DNA of 64,000 nucleotides from Rhineura floridana (GCF_030035675.1 NC_084482.1:220557943-220621942); one strand, 5' to 3'. Positions 45,715-58,644 are shown, numbered from the stretch's first letter. Program-made: numbers and translations. Notes: generated by a model from the letters alone, not told the origin.

Positions 45715-45847
45715 CAGTCCCTCCCCAAATATCCAGGGCCCAGGCACCCATTTCCACGACAGCATCCCTGCAGTGGAAGGTTAAATAGCACAGGTGCTAA
45801 ATCCATACCTTCAACATTCATCAGTCAAGGGGGAAAAGTGCCCTTAC

Positions 45848-46034
<187 letters not shown>

Positions 46035-46046
46035 TCAGCCTAAAAA

Positions 46047-46230
46047 GTGAACAGCTTTCAAAGAGGATTGGACAAATCCATGGAGGATCAGGACATCAGT
46101 AGCTATGAGCCACAATGGCAATGCAATGCCTCCACTGCCAGAGGCAGTATGCTGGGAATGGCAACAGAGCAGGACACTTGGCAGCTACACTTTGGTTCAT
46201 ATCGTACTAACAGCCTGACCAGTGGGGCAC
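46047..46230 (+). mobile_element. Old CR1 fragment, unit 2
   Basis: Counterpart of 4-193 (SFQRGLDKSMEDQDISSYEP). Confidence 0.65.
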
Positions 46231-46640
46231 ACTGGGATTAATTAATTAATTAATTAATTTTATTGCATTTATAAACCACCCCATAGCCGACGCTCTCTGG
46301 GTGGTTTACCACAAAAACAATATAGAAATCTAAAAATACATTTTAAAAAGCAATTCAAAAGCACATGCTAAAATGCCTCGGAGAAGAGGAAAGTCTTGAC
46401 CTGGTGCCGAAAAGATAACAGTGTTGGCGCCAGGCTCACCTCATCACAGAAATCGTTCCATAATTTGGGGGCCACCACTGAGAAGGCCCTCTCCCTTGTT
46501 GCCAGACTCCGAGTTTCCCTTCGAGTGGGCACCCGGAAGAGGGCCTTAGATGTTAAGCGTAGTATACGGGTGGGTTCGTGTCAGGAGAGGCGTTCCATCA
46601 GGTACCAAGCCGTGTGACTCTTTTGAAGCTGTCCCACTCT
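46231..46640 (-). mobile_element. L2-type LINE 3' end, unit 2
   Basis: Counterpart of 194-600, with the same TTAA tail and the same ORF end on the minus strand. Confidence 0.7.
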
Positions 46641-46854
46641 CTTTGTCTTTGCATTTCTTTAGTACAGTTACTTTTTATTTAGCTTTAGTGGGGGTGAGTA
46701 TTTCTGGATTTTACACTGCTCAGACACAATTGCAGGGCAGAGCTTCATTGACTCTCGAAAAAGATCCCACCTCTCCAAGAGTGTATTTTAGGAGTTTTGC
46801 CAGAGTTCTGCCAGACACGTGTCACCGAATCACAAGTGGGGCGAGTGCTCATAT

Positions 46855-46965
46855 GTTCAGGTCCTGCTTGCAGGCTTCCCACAGGCATCTGGTCGGCCAC
46901 TGCAAGAACCGGCTGCTGGAACAGACGGGCTATTGGCCTGATCCGGCAGGCTCTCCTTATGCAGC
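46855..46965 (+). mobile_element. Old CR1 3' tail, unit 2
   Basis: Counterpart of 820-945. Confidence 0.65.
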
Positions 46966-47062
46966 CTCAGAGGTAGTATTGTCCCAGAGCCCTCCCTGCT
47001 ATGCTCAGGGAGACGCACCCCAGCTGTCCCCTCGGTCTCTCCCCCAATCATCCTCCCCTTAC

Positions 47063-47145
47063 CTGATTGGGCTGCCCGGCTGCTCTTTCCACTCTATCCC
47101 ACAGAAGAGACAATCCGGACGGTGCGTCTGAGGCCATGGCGCTGC
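47063..47145 (-). CDS. ATG exon of the KRAB zinc-finger gene spanning the unit junction
   Basis: Acceptor CTCCCTCTCAG, then GCAGCGCCATGG (Kozak), 25 codons (MASDAPSG...AGQPNQ) and donor CAG|GTAAGG. Coding part 47137-47063. It ends in phase 0, and the KRAB-A exon 1.1 kb downstream (45974) begins in phase 0, giving ...[13 protein letters not shown]..., the usual layout of a short N-terminal peptide before KRAB. The gene is broken further on. Confidence 0.65.
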
Positions 47146-47274
47146 CTGAGAGGGAGGAGTAAACTAGGCCAGCTCTGGGACTCCCACAGCTTTCACCATG
47201 ATGCACGTTTTCTAGGGAGCAGCTCTCAAGGGCCTGCAGGGGAGAGACGGGGGATGGGAGGGATTTCATCCTTC

Positions 47275-47950
47275 ATGCAAATTTGGGTTCCAGAGATTTG
47301 AATGTTATAAGCAGCCTCAATCCAAATAAATAAATGGCACGTCCCTTTCCTCTGTTGTTTTCCCCCACAATGCTTGATCTGCAAAAGGTCTTAAAGGCCC
47401 CAAATCTCTCTCAGAACATTCTCCAGTTTCTTCCAGACTTTTCTCCACGCATGGGCACCTCTTCTGTCCCTTGCTACCCTAAGGAATTTCACCCATCTCG
47501 GACCCCTCACCTCTCATCTCTGCTTCTGCTTCTGCAAAGTCTTTAATTCCTGAGCCCCACAGAGTTTCTTCCTCACATTGTGAACCATTTCAGGCTTTAT
47601 TATTGGGCCCTTTTCATCATGGATATAATTAAAAATTTAATCTGCACAGATATTAATTCCATGTCATCTCCCTGACAGTTGGCAAAAAAATAGGTTTTGC
47701 ACACATTGTAGAGAAATACTGGGGGTGAATTTGGTCAAATGACTCCATCTTGGAGCTTCCTGGGGACGCAAAACACCTCCAGTCTTTCCATCAGAAATAT
47801 GGGGAGAGAAAAAGTGAGATGCATTCAGTCTGGTTCAGTTCACTGGGCAATGAAAAGAGTATGAAGAACTACTTGCAATACATCCATTTCAAGATCAGCA
47901 GGACACGTTATTTGGTACCATCCACTTGTATAATCTGAGTTAACCTTTAG
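47275..47950. other. Unassigned sequence with the empty CR1 site, unit 2
   Basis: No gene recognised. The pre-insertion site of the CR1 of unit 1 is at about 47628. Confidence 0.5.
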
Positions 47951-47954
47951 ACAT

Positions 47955-48060
47955 TTCTGGACTACAACTCCCATCATCCCTGGCATTTTGCCATGTTGTC
48001 CAGGGCTGATGGGAGTTGGTCCAACCATACCTGGAGGGCACCAAGTTACAGAACACTACT
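47955..48060. mobile_element. Old palindromic MITE relic, unit 2
   Basis: CTGGACTACAACTCCCATCA pairs with GGGCTGATGGGAGTTGGTCC; better preserved than its partner at 11362. Confidence 0.65.
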
Positions 48061-48164
48061 CCAAGTTAGAGAGGTGATGCACAAGGTGGAAAGCTTAACA
48101 GCAAACTCACCACCCAGGGTTGAGCAACTGGGGTAATAAGTTGATTTGCTTATTATAGGTTTAT

Positions 48165-48545
48165 CCAAACATTTCAATATATTTTTATATTTCTATGCAG
48201 GCTTTCCTCTAATGAGCTCACCGTGGGAAACATAATTTGTCCCCCTCCTTTTGTCTTCACAACAACACTGTCACTGGGCCCAGGACACCACCTGAATTTC
48301 ACTCCTGAGCAGGGATTTGAACCTGGGTCTCTGTGGACATAGTTCAGCATTAAACTGTGATTCCAATACAATAGACACACACACTTCCACAGATGTGGAA
48401 GGTCCCACACAGAGTGGATGTCTGAAATCTAGAGTGGCACATAAAAGTTTATCCTCACAACAATCCAGTGAGGTGGGCTGGGCTGAAAAAAAGTAGACCC
48501 AGAGACCTGCATAGATCTGGGGGGGGGAGATCTTAGACCCCTTAC
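48165..48545 (-). mobile_element. Degenerate tRNA-derived SINE, unit 2
   Basis: Counterpart of 11575-11935 (GCAGGGATTTGAACCTGGGT on the plus strand is the B-box side). Confidence 0.4.
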
Positions 48546-50370
48546 TTTTTTAGGAGCAGGCTCTCAGCAGAGTTCCCATGTCTCCAGCAACCTATGAGCC
48601 AATCAGCAAGAAAGGAGAGTGTATTAGCCACTGAGAAGAATCTTCTAACATGCTTCCTTGTTCTTTCCTGATAATTAGAGTGAATCAGAGTGAAAGGAGG
48701 TGAAGCCAGCCACTGAGACTCTTCTCAGGAGGCAACACTTTGCCCTTCCATGTTTTTTGGCTCCTAGCTGTGGGAGAAAGCATTAACATGCATCTCATTC
48801 TCAACCGAGCAGGAACAGGATGGGAGGGGGCATCGCTATCATGAATGGACCCTGCACTTCTGAATTTGCCACTACACTACTGTAGAGATGTGAAGGCCCA
48901 TAACGAAAGTGGAAAATTTGGGAGGGAAAGCAGTTTTTTTCTCTCCCCCGCCCCCCGTGCTCTGACCCCGCTCCTTAGAGAGCTCTGTATTCCTGTCCTG
49001 GGCTCCTCCTGGGAGAAAGGGCAGGATATAAATCTAATAATTAATTAATTGCGCTGAAGAAATGTCTGACTTGTTCCTGGCTACAAGAGACTCTACTATA
49101 CAAATGTGAGTGACACATCCATAGCTCTACCCACTCTGGCATTTGACAGTAAATTGGCCCTTGGACTGCTGCTTGTGCGCAAATGTGGCCCTCGGGTTGA
49201 AAAATATTCCCTAACCACTACATTAGCCACAGGCTCTCATCCGAGACCGCCTTACAGGGCTCTTGCGACCACTGCCCAGCTATTGTGCTTTGGACAGGGG
49301 GGACGATGGCTGCCAGCACCCCCACAGATGAGCCAATCCTGCAAGAGAAGCTGAGATCCACCCCAAGGGGGCTTCGATGTTGGAGGGAAACTGACCAGCC
49401 CCTCTTCCAGTGGAGGAAATCCAAAAGGGGCTCTCCCTCCAGCTGTGGGGCAGAAAAGCAGCACAGCATTCTCCCCTCCCCTCCAATGTGCCCCCCAACA
49501 AGGCTGCATCAAGAGGTCCCCCCTTTCCCCCCTGCCTGAGCTGCGTTCCATCCTTGGGGGGAATGGGCTGACCTGCAAAAGGGTTGGGGGGCAGCTTCAG
49601 TGGAAACAGTTTTGGCCACACTTTGCCTCTGGACTGCGTGGATCAGGCCCCCTCCACACACTTTCTATGGGTTCCCAGAGGGAAAGGAGGGCTCTTCCAT
49701 CACCCCCTCCCCCTCCCAAAAAACAAATCTTCCTTCCCTCATCAGTCCCCTGTCAGGTCCAGGAATTGCAAAGGCAGCTCCCCTCCCCCAGCTGTGGCCC
49801 TCAAAACAACACAGGACATCAACCCCCAACATACAGCCGCCCCCCAAGTGCCCCTCTGCAAAGCTGCATCCCCTTGCCCGGGCTCTGGCTTCCAAGACGG
49901 CCTTGCAAAGCCAACCCCGCGGCACTTTGCAAATGGATTGCATGCACCAGGGACCGCCAGAGGAAAAGGAGGGAGTGGCCCCCCCTTCCCTCACCCCCCA
50001 ACAAAAATACCAAATCCTCCACCCCCTTTGCACCTCTTTCTCCTCTGCACGAATTCTTTCTTTACCCGGAATACGAATTAAGACAGCCCCCCTACTTCCC
50101 CTTCAATATTCCCTCCCCCCTCCATGTGATTAAGACTTCCTGCCTCTCTAGGAACCAGAACTCCTTGCCTTAACCCATCGGAGGACTAAGTGGCAAAAGC
50201 TGCTTCTGCCCCCCACTGCCAACATTCTCCTCCCTCCCTTCTGTCCCAATATTGCACCTCATCTTCCTCTCTTGCCTCCCGCAGAAGCAGTGGCAAGATA
50301 GGCGTGTGTGCTGTGTGATATATACAATATACACATCTGTGTGTAAAAAGTAAAGTGTTCAGGAGGGACG
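48546..50370. other. Unassigned sequence including the C-rich block, unit 2
   Basis: Counterpart of 11990-13950. No gene recognised. It lies 1.4 to 3.2 kb upstream of the ATG exon at 47145 and so may include the promoter of the junction-spanning gene. Confidence 0.4.
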
Positions 50371-50379
50371 GTGTAAAAG

Positions 50380-50760
50380 CTGGAACGGAACACGCTGGAA
50401 TGGGCTCTTTAGAAAAGAAATTGATACCAAAAACACTAGGATGTGTTAGAGACACATGAGAACAACATTTAGGAACAAAAACCATCCCGATAGCATTTTT
50501 ATCAACCCTTTAACAACCAAAATGCCCTCCGGAATGGAATGAACAGCCCCGAACGGCGACTTCCCAGCGAGCCAGACCCACCAAATTCACCAGTCCCACA
50601 TGACTACATGGGATGCATGCAATAAGACACAAAACGTCCACGCAAACCACGTTCCGATACCCGTTCCGGGCTATAATACATTTTTACGTAAAAAAGCCCG
50701 GAACGGCGACTTCCCAATCAGCCAGACCTACCAAAATTCACCAGCCAGACATGTTGCTGC
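50380..50760. repeat. Block with repeated GGAACGG/TTCCG motifs, unit 2
   Basis: Counterpart of 13960-14360. Its two direct repeats resemble each other more here (both begin CCCGGAACGGCGACTTCCC or CCCGAACGGCGACTTCCC) than in unit 1. Confidence 0.6.
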
Positions 50761-50849
50761 CTCTTCTTTTGTTGGGAAATGGGAGATAACACAGGATGAC
50801 CCAGGAACCTCTGGGGTGATCAGCAATACCTTTTCTTGCTGTTTGTAGG

Positions 50850-52050
50850 TCCACTAAGCAGCACTATTGGTGCTGCTATCAGGTTGCGAACGGCTGGTAA
50901 ATTGGGGAGAGAGAAAGAGAGATTGGAGGGGCAAGTCGGCTGGCAGAAGGGGGAGAGAAATAGAGTTTGCCTTCTGTGAAATAGATGTGCTATCACAGGA
51001 AAAAAACTGGGTTCAAAGAAGTGCTCTTGTGTGCTTGGGCTCAGACTCCACCTCTGCCTTGTATTCAAGTTCTGGGCCAAACCTCACCAGTTTGCTTTCT
51101 GTGAAATGAGTTTCTGACACTACTACTTTCAAAATCAAGGTTATTAAAGTCTGGAACCTGTGGGAGGGACTCCTACTCATGGGGCAGAGCGCAGGAGGTG
51201 GAGGCAGAAGAACTTTCCAGTCAAAAGGCTCTCAGGCAAGAAGGCTAGAGAACAGGACCTTGGACAGCCACTGCCAGTCTGATGGCCAAACTAGAGGAGA
51301 TACCAATCATGCAACAAACAATTGCACGATGAGCTTTGCAACACTAAATTGAAGGTGCAGGGCAGTTGATCCCTAGTGGGGTCCTGACATGCACCTGTTA
51401 TTTACATTGGGAACAACAACAACAACACCAGCTCACCAGTCTAATCACTTTTACTGGCTAGATCCCAAGGAAGAGGCAGGAGGGGACAGGAACAGGAAGT
51501 GCTTCAAGCAACCTAGTCCCCAAGATCAGCAGTTGTGCAACTGACCTCCCAGTCAGTAATCTTCACACTTCTGATTCCCAGAAAATGGCATTCAGAGGCA
51601 TACTGCTTCCCAGAGAGAAACTACAGGGAAGCATCATTAACAATTGCATAACATGAATTAGTTACACAACATGGATTAGTTTGAAGTTACCAGACCATTG
51701 ATATATCTGGCCCAGAACTATCTATCCCAACAAACTGCCTCCCCCAATAATTTAAGCAGAGATTTTCTGCAGCTTTGCTGCCTTTCCTAAAGGCCCTTCT
51801 ATTGCCTGGAGAAGCCATTTGGCTATGTGACCGCTGACAAAACCCAATTCTCACTCCTTTTCTCTATGCGCACCAGATGACAGTGAGGTCCTTCATTTGC
51901 CTGCTAGGAAATAGCATTGAGACCAGATGAGACTGTGGAGTGAAATCAGTTTGGAAAATGTATTTAAAATACATCAGCAGAAAACTAGTGAATTCATTTT
52001 ACTTTATGAAAGATGTTAGAATAGCCAATACAAAAAATATCTAAGCAAAA
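50850..52050. other. Unassigned sequence, unit 2
   Basis: Counterpart of 14450-15640. Nothing recognised. Confidence 0.5.
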
Positions 52051-52053
52051 TAA

Positions 52054-53163
52054 TAAATAATAATAATAAATAAAATTTTATTTTTGAGTCGCCTATCTGG
52101 CCGAATAAACGGCCACTCTAGGCGACGTACAATATCATGATAAAATACAATACAACCAGACATATAATAAAATTAAACAGCATTAAACAACATTAGAAAC
52201 TGACCCATCCCCAGAGACCCCATAGGCCTGCCTGAATAGCCAGGTCTTTAAGGCCTGGCGGAAACCTGTCAGGGAGGGGGTGTGGCGAAGATCGAAAGGG
52301 AGTTCCAGAGGGTGGGGGCCACAATCGAAAATGCCCTCTTTCTGGTCCTCACCAGCCTAGCTGTTTTAACTGATGGGACCGAGAGAAGGTCTTGTGTGGC
52401 TGATCTTGTCATGCGGCATAATTGGTGATGCTGGAAGCACTCCTTCAGATAAACTGGGCCGGAACTGTATAGGGTTTTAAAGGTCAATACCAACACCTTG
52501 AATTGGACCCGGTAAACAACTGGTAACCAGTGTAGATCCACTAACACCGGGGTGATATGATCATGGCGACGGCTGTTCTTAATCAAGCACGCCGCCGCAT
52601 TCTGTACCAGCTGTAATTTCCGGACCGTTTTCAAGGGTAACCCAACGTAGAGCACATTACAGTAGTCTAAGCGAGAGGAGACCAGGGCATGTATCACCCG
52701 TGGGAGCAGATGTACAGGAAGGCAGGGTTGTAGCCTCCGTAGCAGATGTAATTGACACCAAGCCACCCGGCTCACTGCTGAGACCTGAGCCTCCATAGAC
52801 AGCTGGGAGTCAAGAATGACCCCAAGGCTACGGACCTGGTCTTTCAGGGGTAATCTTACCCCATTAAACATCAGGTCTATATCCCCCAACCTTCTCTTGT
52901 CCCCCACGAGCAACACCTCGGTCTTGTCAGGGTTTAGTTTCAGCCTATTCCTTCCCATCCATTCACTTATGGAATCCAGGCACTTGTACATGGTATCCAC
53001 AGCCAACTCTGGTGAGGACTTAAACGAGAGATAGAGCTGAGTGTCATCTGCATATTGGTGAAACTGCAGAAATCTCCTGATGATCGCTCCCAGCGGTTTT
53101 ACATAGATGTTGAATAGCATGGGGGAGAGGATAGATCCCTGTGGCACTCCGCAATTGAGAGGC
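52054..53163 (-). mobile_element. L2 LINE, 5'-truncated (unit 2 only)
   Basis: The TAA-rich 3' end is at 52054-52075, then a 3' UTR with GGCCGTTTATTCGGCCAGAT (minus strand), then the ORF. A short target duplication AATAA is likely on both sides. Unit 1 is empty here (15640-15655). It is truncated just upstream of the GVPQG motif. Confidence 0.9.
52269..53147 (-). pseudogene. L2 reverse transcriptase, C-terminal 292 codons
   Basis: Open from PQGSILSPMLFNIYV through FHQYADDTQLYLSF (YADD active site), LNPDKTEVLLVG, VRSLGVILDS, SRLDYCNVLYVGLP, LHWLPVVYRVQFKVLVL and RKRAFSIVAPTLWNSL, ending FATPPP and a stop a little short of the usual KTFLFSQAF end. The N-terminal half and endonuclease are missing through 5' truncation, so it is a dead copy although the remaining frame is clean. 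Confidence 0.88.
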
Positions 53164-53490
53164 CAATAAAAACCATGTTATACACAAAAATACATTTTTT
53201 AGTTATTTATATTAATAAAATGTGTACACTGCAGAAGAATTTTATAAAGAATATAAAATGTACATTAAAATGGTCAATAAAAAATCAACATTTAAAAAAC
53301 ACTAAAAATCAAAAAAATCAACAGTTAAAGGTATGCTAAACTAAACTATATGAAAACAATCAGTAAGGAGACCATTAGAAACAAGGACTAGTATTATTTT
53401 ATTTTCATTTATAAATCACTTCCCTGAAAGTATCTCAAAAATACCAACAATAATAAAAAAATCATATGCAAACCAATGAAAATCATTTTA
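53164..53490. other. A+T-rich old LINE-like 3' sequence, unit 2
   Basis: Counterpart of 15656-15970 without the SINE. No gene. Confidence 0.45.
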
Positions 53491-53494
53491 AAAT

Positions 53495-53800
53495 CCCACA
53501 GAAACAGTAATAAAGCTCTGCACTTAAAAGGTTTGTTGAAAAAGGAAGGTCTTCTATAGGCACCACAAAAAAAAAACACCTGTCTGATATGTAACAGGAG
53601 GAAGTTCAAAAAAGTAGATGCCACCACACAAAAGGCCAGGTTTCTCTATCATGCAGAGTGGACTTCCTAATGAGATGGTATGCGTAAGAGGCCATCCTCT
53701 GCAGATTTCAGTGATGGGCTGCATATATAACAGGTGAGATAATATTTTAAGCATCCTGGCCCCAACTTGTATAGGGCTTTAATCTATGTAGCCTGCAAGA
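53495..53800 (-). mobile_element. L2-like LINE C-terminal relic, unit 2
   Basis: Counterpart of 16300-16590 (MLKILSHLLYMQPITEIC; FFELPPVTYQTG). Confidence 0.65.
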
Positions 53801-53819
53801 TGAAGAATAAAGCTCCCAT

Positions 53820-53997
53820 TGAAGTTCTTTCCATACTCCCTACATTTCAATTATTTCTCCTGTGTATCCCCTGTGATGTAAGCCTACTGCTTTCATTGAA
53901 TCTCTTTCCATACTCCGTGCATTAAAAAAGTTACTCCACAGCATTTTTTCATGTGAAGTAACAGTGCTCTGACTGAACCTCTTTCCACTCACTACAT
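53820..53997 (-). pseudogene. Decayed zinc-finger units past the stop, unit 2
   Basis: Same finger scraps as at 16625-16789, thrown out of frame by the 2-base loss at 54010-54015. Confidence 0.7.
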
Positions 53998-56633
53998 TTA
54001 AATGGTTTCTCCCGTGTGGGTTCTGTGATGTAAAACAAGGTTACTGCTTACACTGAAGCTTTTTCCACACTCCCTGCATTTAAACGGTTTCTCCCCTGTG
54101 TGGGTTCTTTCATGTAATGAAAGGTGATCATTCCGACGGAAGCTCTTTCCACACTCCCTGCATTTAAATGGTTTCTCCCCTGTGTGGGTTCTTTGATGTG
54201 AAGTAAGGTGACCGCTCTGACTGAAGCTCTTTCCACACTCGTTACATTTAAATGGCTTCTCCCCTGTGTGGGTTCTTTGATGTGAAGTAAGGTGACTGCT
54301 CTTATTAAAGCCCTGTCCACACTCCTTGCATTTAAATGGTTTCTCCCCTGTGTGTGTTTGGTGATGTAATTTCAGGCTAATGCTTACACTGAAGCTCTTT
54401 CCGCACTCACTGCATTTAAATGGTTTCTCCCCTGTGTGTGTTCTTTCATGTAATCTGAGGTTACCACTCCGACTGAAGCTCTTTCCACACTCTTTGCATT
54501 TAAATGGCTTCTCCCCTGTGTGGGTTCTTTGATGCAAAATAAGGTCACTGCTCTGACTGAAGCTCTTTCCGCACTCACTGCATTTAAATTGTTTCTCCCC
54601 TGTATGGGTTCTTTGATGCAAAGTAAGCTTACTTCTATGACTGAAGCTCTTTCCGCACTCACTGCATTTAAATGGTTTCTCCCCTGTGTGTGTTCTTTCA
54701 TGTAATCTGAGGTTGCCACTCTGACTGAAGCTCTTTCCACACTCCTTACATTTAAATGGCTTCTCCCCCGTGTGGGTTCTTTGATGTGAAGTAAGCTTAC
54801 TTCTCTCACTAAACCCCTGTCCACACTCCATGCATTTAAATGGTTTCTCCCCTGTGTGTGTTCTTTGATGTGAAGTAAGCTTATTTCTCTGACTAAAGCC
54901 CTGTCCACACTCCATGCATTTAAATGGTTTCTCCCCTGTGTGTGTTTGGTGATGTAATTTCAGGCTACTGCTTACACTGAAGCTCTTTCCGCACTCACTG
55001 CATTTAAATGGCTTCTCCCCTGTGTGGGTTCTTTGATGTGAAGTAAGCTTACTTCTCTGACTAAAGCCCTGTCCACACTCCATGCATTTAAATGGTTTCT
55101 CCCCTGTGTGTGTTCGGTGATGTAATTTCAGGCTACTGCTTACACTGAAGCTCTTTCCGCAGTCACTGCATTTAAATGGCTTCTCCGCTGTGTGGGTTCT
55201 TCGATGTGAACAAAGGCTACTACTCTGACTGAAGCTCTTTCCACACTCTTTGCATTTAAATGGCTTCTCCCCTGTGTGGGTTCTTTGATGCGAAGTAAGG
55301 TCACTGCTTCGACTGAAGCTCTTTCCACACTCCATGCATTTAAATGGCTTCACCCCTGTGTGGGTTCTTTGATGTAAAGTAAGTTTACTGCTCTGACTGA
55401 AGCTCTTTCCACATTCCCTGCATTTAAATGGTTTCTCACCTGTGTGGGTTCTTTCATGTAAAGTAAGGCTACTGTTCTGACTGAAGCACTTTCCACACTG
55501 CTTGCATTTAAATGGCTTCTCCCCTGTATGAGTTCTTTGATGCGAAGTAAGGTCACTGCTCTGACTGAAGCTCATTCCACACTCTCTGCATTTAAATGGT
55601 TTCTCCCCTGTGTGTGTTCTGTGATGCAAAGTAAGGTGAATGCTCTGACTGAAGCTCTTTCCACATTCCCTGCATTTAAATGGTTTCTCGCCTGTGTGGG
55701 TTCTTTCATGTGAAGTAAGGCTACTGTTCTGACTGAAGCACTTTCCACACTCTCTGCATTTAAATGGTTTCTCCCCAGTGTGTGTTCGGTGATGTAATTT
55801 CAGGCTACTGCTTACACTAAAGCTCTTTCCACACTCCATACATTTAAAAGGTTTCTCTCCGGTGTGGGTTCTTTGATGTGAAGTAAGATGATTGTTCTGA
55901 GTAAAGCTTTTTCCACATTCCCTGCATTTAAATGGTTTCTCCACTGTGTGGGTTCTGTGATGCGAAGTAAGGCTACTGCTTACACTGAAGCTTTTTCCAT
56001 ACTCACTGCATTTAAATGGCTTCTCCCCTGTGTGGGTTCTTTGATGTGAAGTAAGCTTACTTCTCTGACTAAAGCCCTGTCCACACTCCATGCATTTAAA
56101 TGGTTTCTCCCCTGTGTGGGTTCTTTGATGTAAACTAAGGTCACTGCTCTGACTGAAGCTCTTTCCACACACCATGCATTTAAATGGTTTCTCCCCTGTG
56201 TGTTTAAGGTGATGTAATTTAAGGCTACTGCTTAGACTGAAGCTCTTTCCACACTCTCTGCATTTAAAAGGTTTCTCTCCTGTGTGGGTTCTTTTATGTG
56301 AAGTAAGATGATCGTTCTGAGTAAAGCTTTTTCCACATTCCCTGCATTTAAATGGTTTCTCCCCTGTGTGGGTTCTGTGATGTGAAATAAGGCTATTTTT
56401 TACACTGAAGCTCTTTCCAAATTCCATGCATTTAAATGGTTTTTCTCCGGTGTGTGTTCTTTGATGAAAACTATGACAAGTAGAGGATTTTTTGCTCCCA
56501 TTCTTTGGCTGCTTTCTTTCAGACGTTTTTGGTCCCCTGTGATTTCCAAATATCTCTTTTTGACTCTCAGTCTTGGCTATTACCAGTGGCACCATCTGTG
56601 GTTTTCTATAATTCTCATTCTGCCGGTCACCTG
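53998..56633 (-). CDS. C2H2 zinc-finger exon with 29 fingers, open (KRAB zinc-finger family, unit 2)
   Basis: 3' coding exon of a KRAB zinc-finger gene. The acceptor is a CAGCAG pair (NAGNAG) after a CTTCCCC tract at about 56634-56645. The exon begins [20 protein letters not shown], a basic spacer ([15 protein letters not shown]), a half finger ending [10 protein letters not shown], then 29 C2H2 fingers joined by the standard TGEKPF linker. Two fingers lack the second cysteine (finger 1 KCMEFGKSF, finger 6 KCSEYGKSF), leaving 27 canonical ones. Helices are of few types ([36 protein letters not shown] and relatives), so the array grew by recent unit duplication. It ends HTGETI and a stop caused by a 2-base linker loss. 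The exon needs a preceding phase-1 exon, as a KRAB-A box would supply; that exon should lie beyond 64 kb. Likely a nuclear, sequence-specific DNA-binding repressor. Confidence 0.92.
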
Positions 56634-56704
56634 CTGAGGGGGAAGAGGGTTGAAAAAAACACATTGGAATTTCAAGGCAAAAACAAAGCATTTCATCACA
56701 GATG

Positions 56705-58010
56705 AAGCCCAATTATCTGCTTCTCTATTTTTACATCTCCATAATTCTCCCCCTTTTATCTTTGCATGGCCCTCCCTCCCTATTCAATATCTATATAAAC
56801 TCGTTGAAAAAACGCCTGTCGGCAGTAAACTCTCACCCTCCTGTCTTGGCAAGGAGACACTTAACCTGTCTTCTATATGCCGACGACATTGCCCTGTTAT
56901 GCCAAACGCAGGTGGGCTTACGTCATCTCTTAAGAGAACTTGCCTCCTTTTGTGTGGATGAACTTTTGAGAATTAACTATGCGAAATGCAAGATTTGAGT
57001 TTTCGCCAAAAGTAGACATAAACACCGCTGGCAAATTGGCAACCATATTATTGACCAAGTCAACGCCTTCAGTTACCTTGGCATTGCATTCCATCCCTTA
57101 GGTTCTTGGAATGCACATTTTGTCCAGTCTGCTATGACCGCACAGAAATCAGCCAGAGCTTTACTAACTTTCTTTTATACAAAGGGCGGTCAGTACATTC
57201 CGGCAGCAGTCCAGGTATTCAACGCCAAGGTGCTTCCTCAACTTCTTTACGGGACCCAAATTTGTACTGGAGACAATTACGCATTGTTGGAAAGGGCAAA
57301 ATCTAAATTCATGAGGTCCGTTTTGGGCGCTCCAAGATGTGTCCCCAGTGTGACCATATGCTTGGAATTAGGTGCCCTTCTGATTGAGACCCACGCTTGG
57401 ATATAAAAATTTAACTACTAGATGAAGCTGCTATTTTTACCCACTGGAAGATTCCTTCCACTCTCAATGGCAACGGGTAATGATTCACAAACTCGGAACT
57501 CTCGGTTTTTCGCTCCCAGCGATTGGTGCCCTAGGCCATACGACCGCTAAAACAACAATCATCCAATGCCTCAAAGATGTTGAGTATCAGAACAACATGA
57601 GCCTAGATGCCGCTTATTCACAATGCAGTATTAATGTAAATCCCAGTATCTTGGCCACTTACATTTTAAGTTTATCTACCCCAAAACTCAGGAGAGCTTT
57701 TACCCTGGCACGATTCAATGTTCTGCCCTCGGCACTATGGAGGGTAGATACAGGGGCGTCGATTATTATGATCGAACTTGCCCCTGTGGAGCAGATGCGG
57801 TGGAGACAGTGAACCTTGTACTACTTTGCTGCCCTTTTTATTCAGATCTCCGCCTTAAGTTCATCTGCCCACTTTTATCTAATCTTCCTCTGAGCCCAGA
57901 AGCTATGATTTTACAATATTTAATGGCAGATTCAGAATCACGGATCACTCTGAGGTCGCCTCGTTCTGCACACCTGCTATGGCTCACAGGAGGGACCTAA
58001 TGCGATGTCT
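56705..58010 (+). mobile_element. Old jockey/I-like LINE fragment, uninterrupted (unit 2)
   Basis: Counterpart of 19150-26070 without the L1. RT scraps with YADD at about 56875-56890. Several frame breaks. It holds the empty site of the L1 at 57142-57218. Confidence 0.75.
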
Positions 58011-58640
58011 ATTAGATCAAGGTTTTAGCTAGATTACTATGTGGACCCGGTTTTAGCTTTTTAGCTTTCTCACTGCAATGATACTGTATTCTATTCTATC
58101 TCCACTCTGATATTCAGAGGATCCGTAATTATACCGCTGGTCTTGGACCGTAATAAAGATTTTACGTTATCTTTGCATGGCCAGATGAAAGCAAGGTTAC
58201 CTGAATATCCTACAGTCTCACACAGCAACATAAATTCCTTCAGGTCCATATAACACTTGATGTCACTAAGCCCAGATTTGTCTGGGTTTCCTCCTACTGC
58301 CATACAACTGTGATATATATTTCTAAAATAGTATGCAATGAAAAGTGGGGTGTGGGGGAAGAGAAGGGCAGCAAGACTGCAGAACAGGACAAACTGGGCA
58401 CAGCTCACTTCTCCTTGATTCTTAATAATTTGACTGCAGTCAAAAGAGCCGGTCAGACAGGAATATAGGAACAAATGAAGTTGTGATATACTAAATCAGA
58501 CCCTGGTCCCTCGAGCTCAGTACTGTCAATACTGGCTGGCAGCTGCGCTGCAGGTTTTCAGATAAAGACACTTCTAAATTCCACCTGAAGATTCAAGGGA
58601 TTAAACTTAGCTGAGCTAAGACAGGGATGGCCAAAGACCA
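58011..58640. other. Unassigned intron sequence, unit 2
   Basis: Counterpart of 26071-26699. Nothing recognised. Confidence 0.5.
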
Positions 58641-58644
58641 ACAC

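Noticed and set aside
45715-45767. KRAB-B exon after the KRAB-A exon
   Set aside because: An acceptor-like CACTGCAG exists 80 bp on, but no frame shows a B-box pattern, and the Gypsy fossil begins 53 bp later. Left as a possibility only.
56634-56712. ATG at 56712 as the start of the zinc-finger protein ([11 protein letters not shown]...)
   Set aside because: This stretch contains the pyrimidine tract and AG acceptor of the exon, so it is intron. Unit 1 lacks the equivalent open start.
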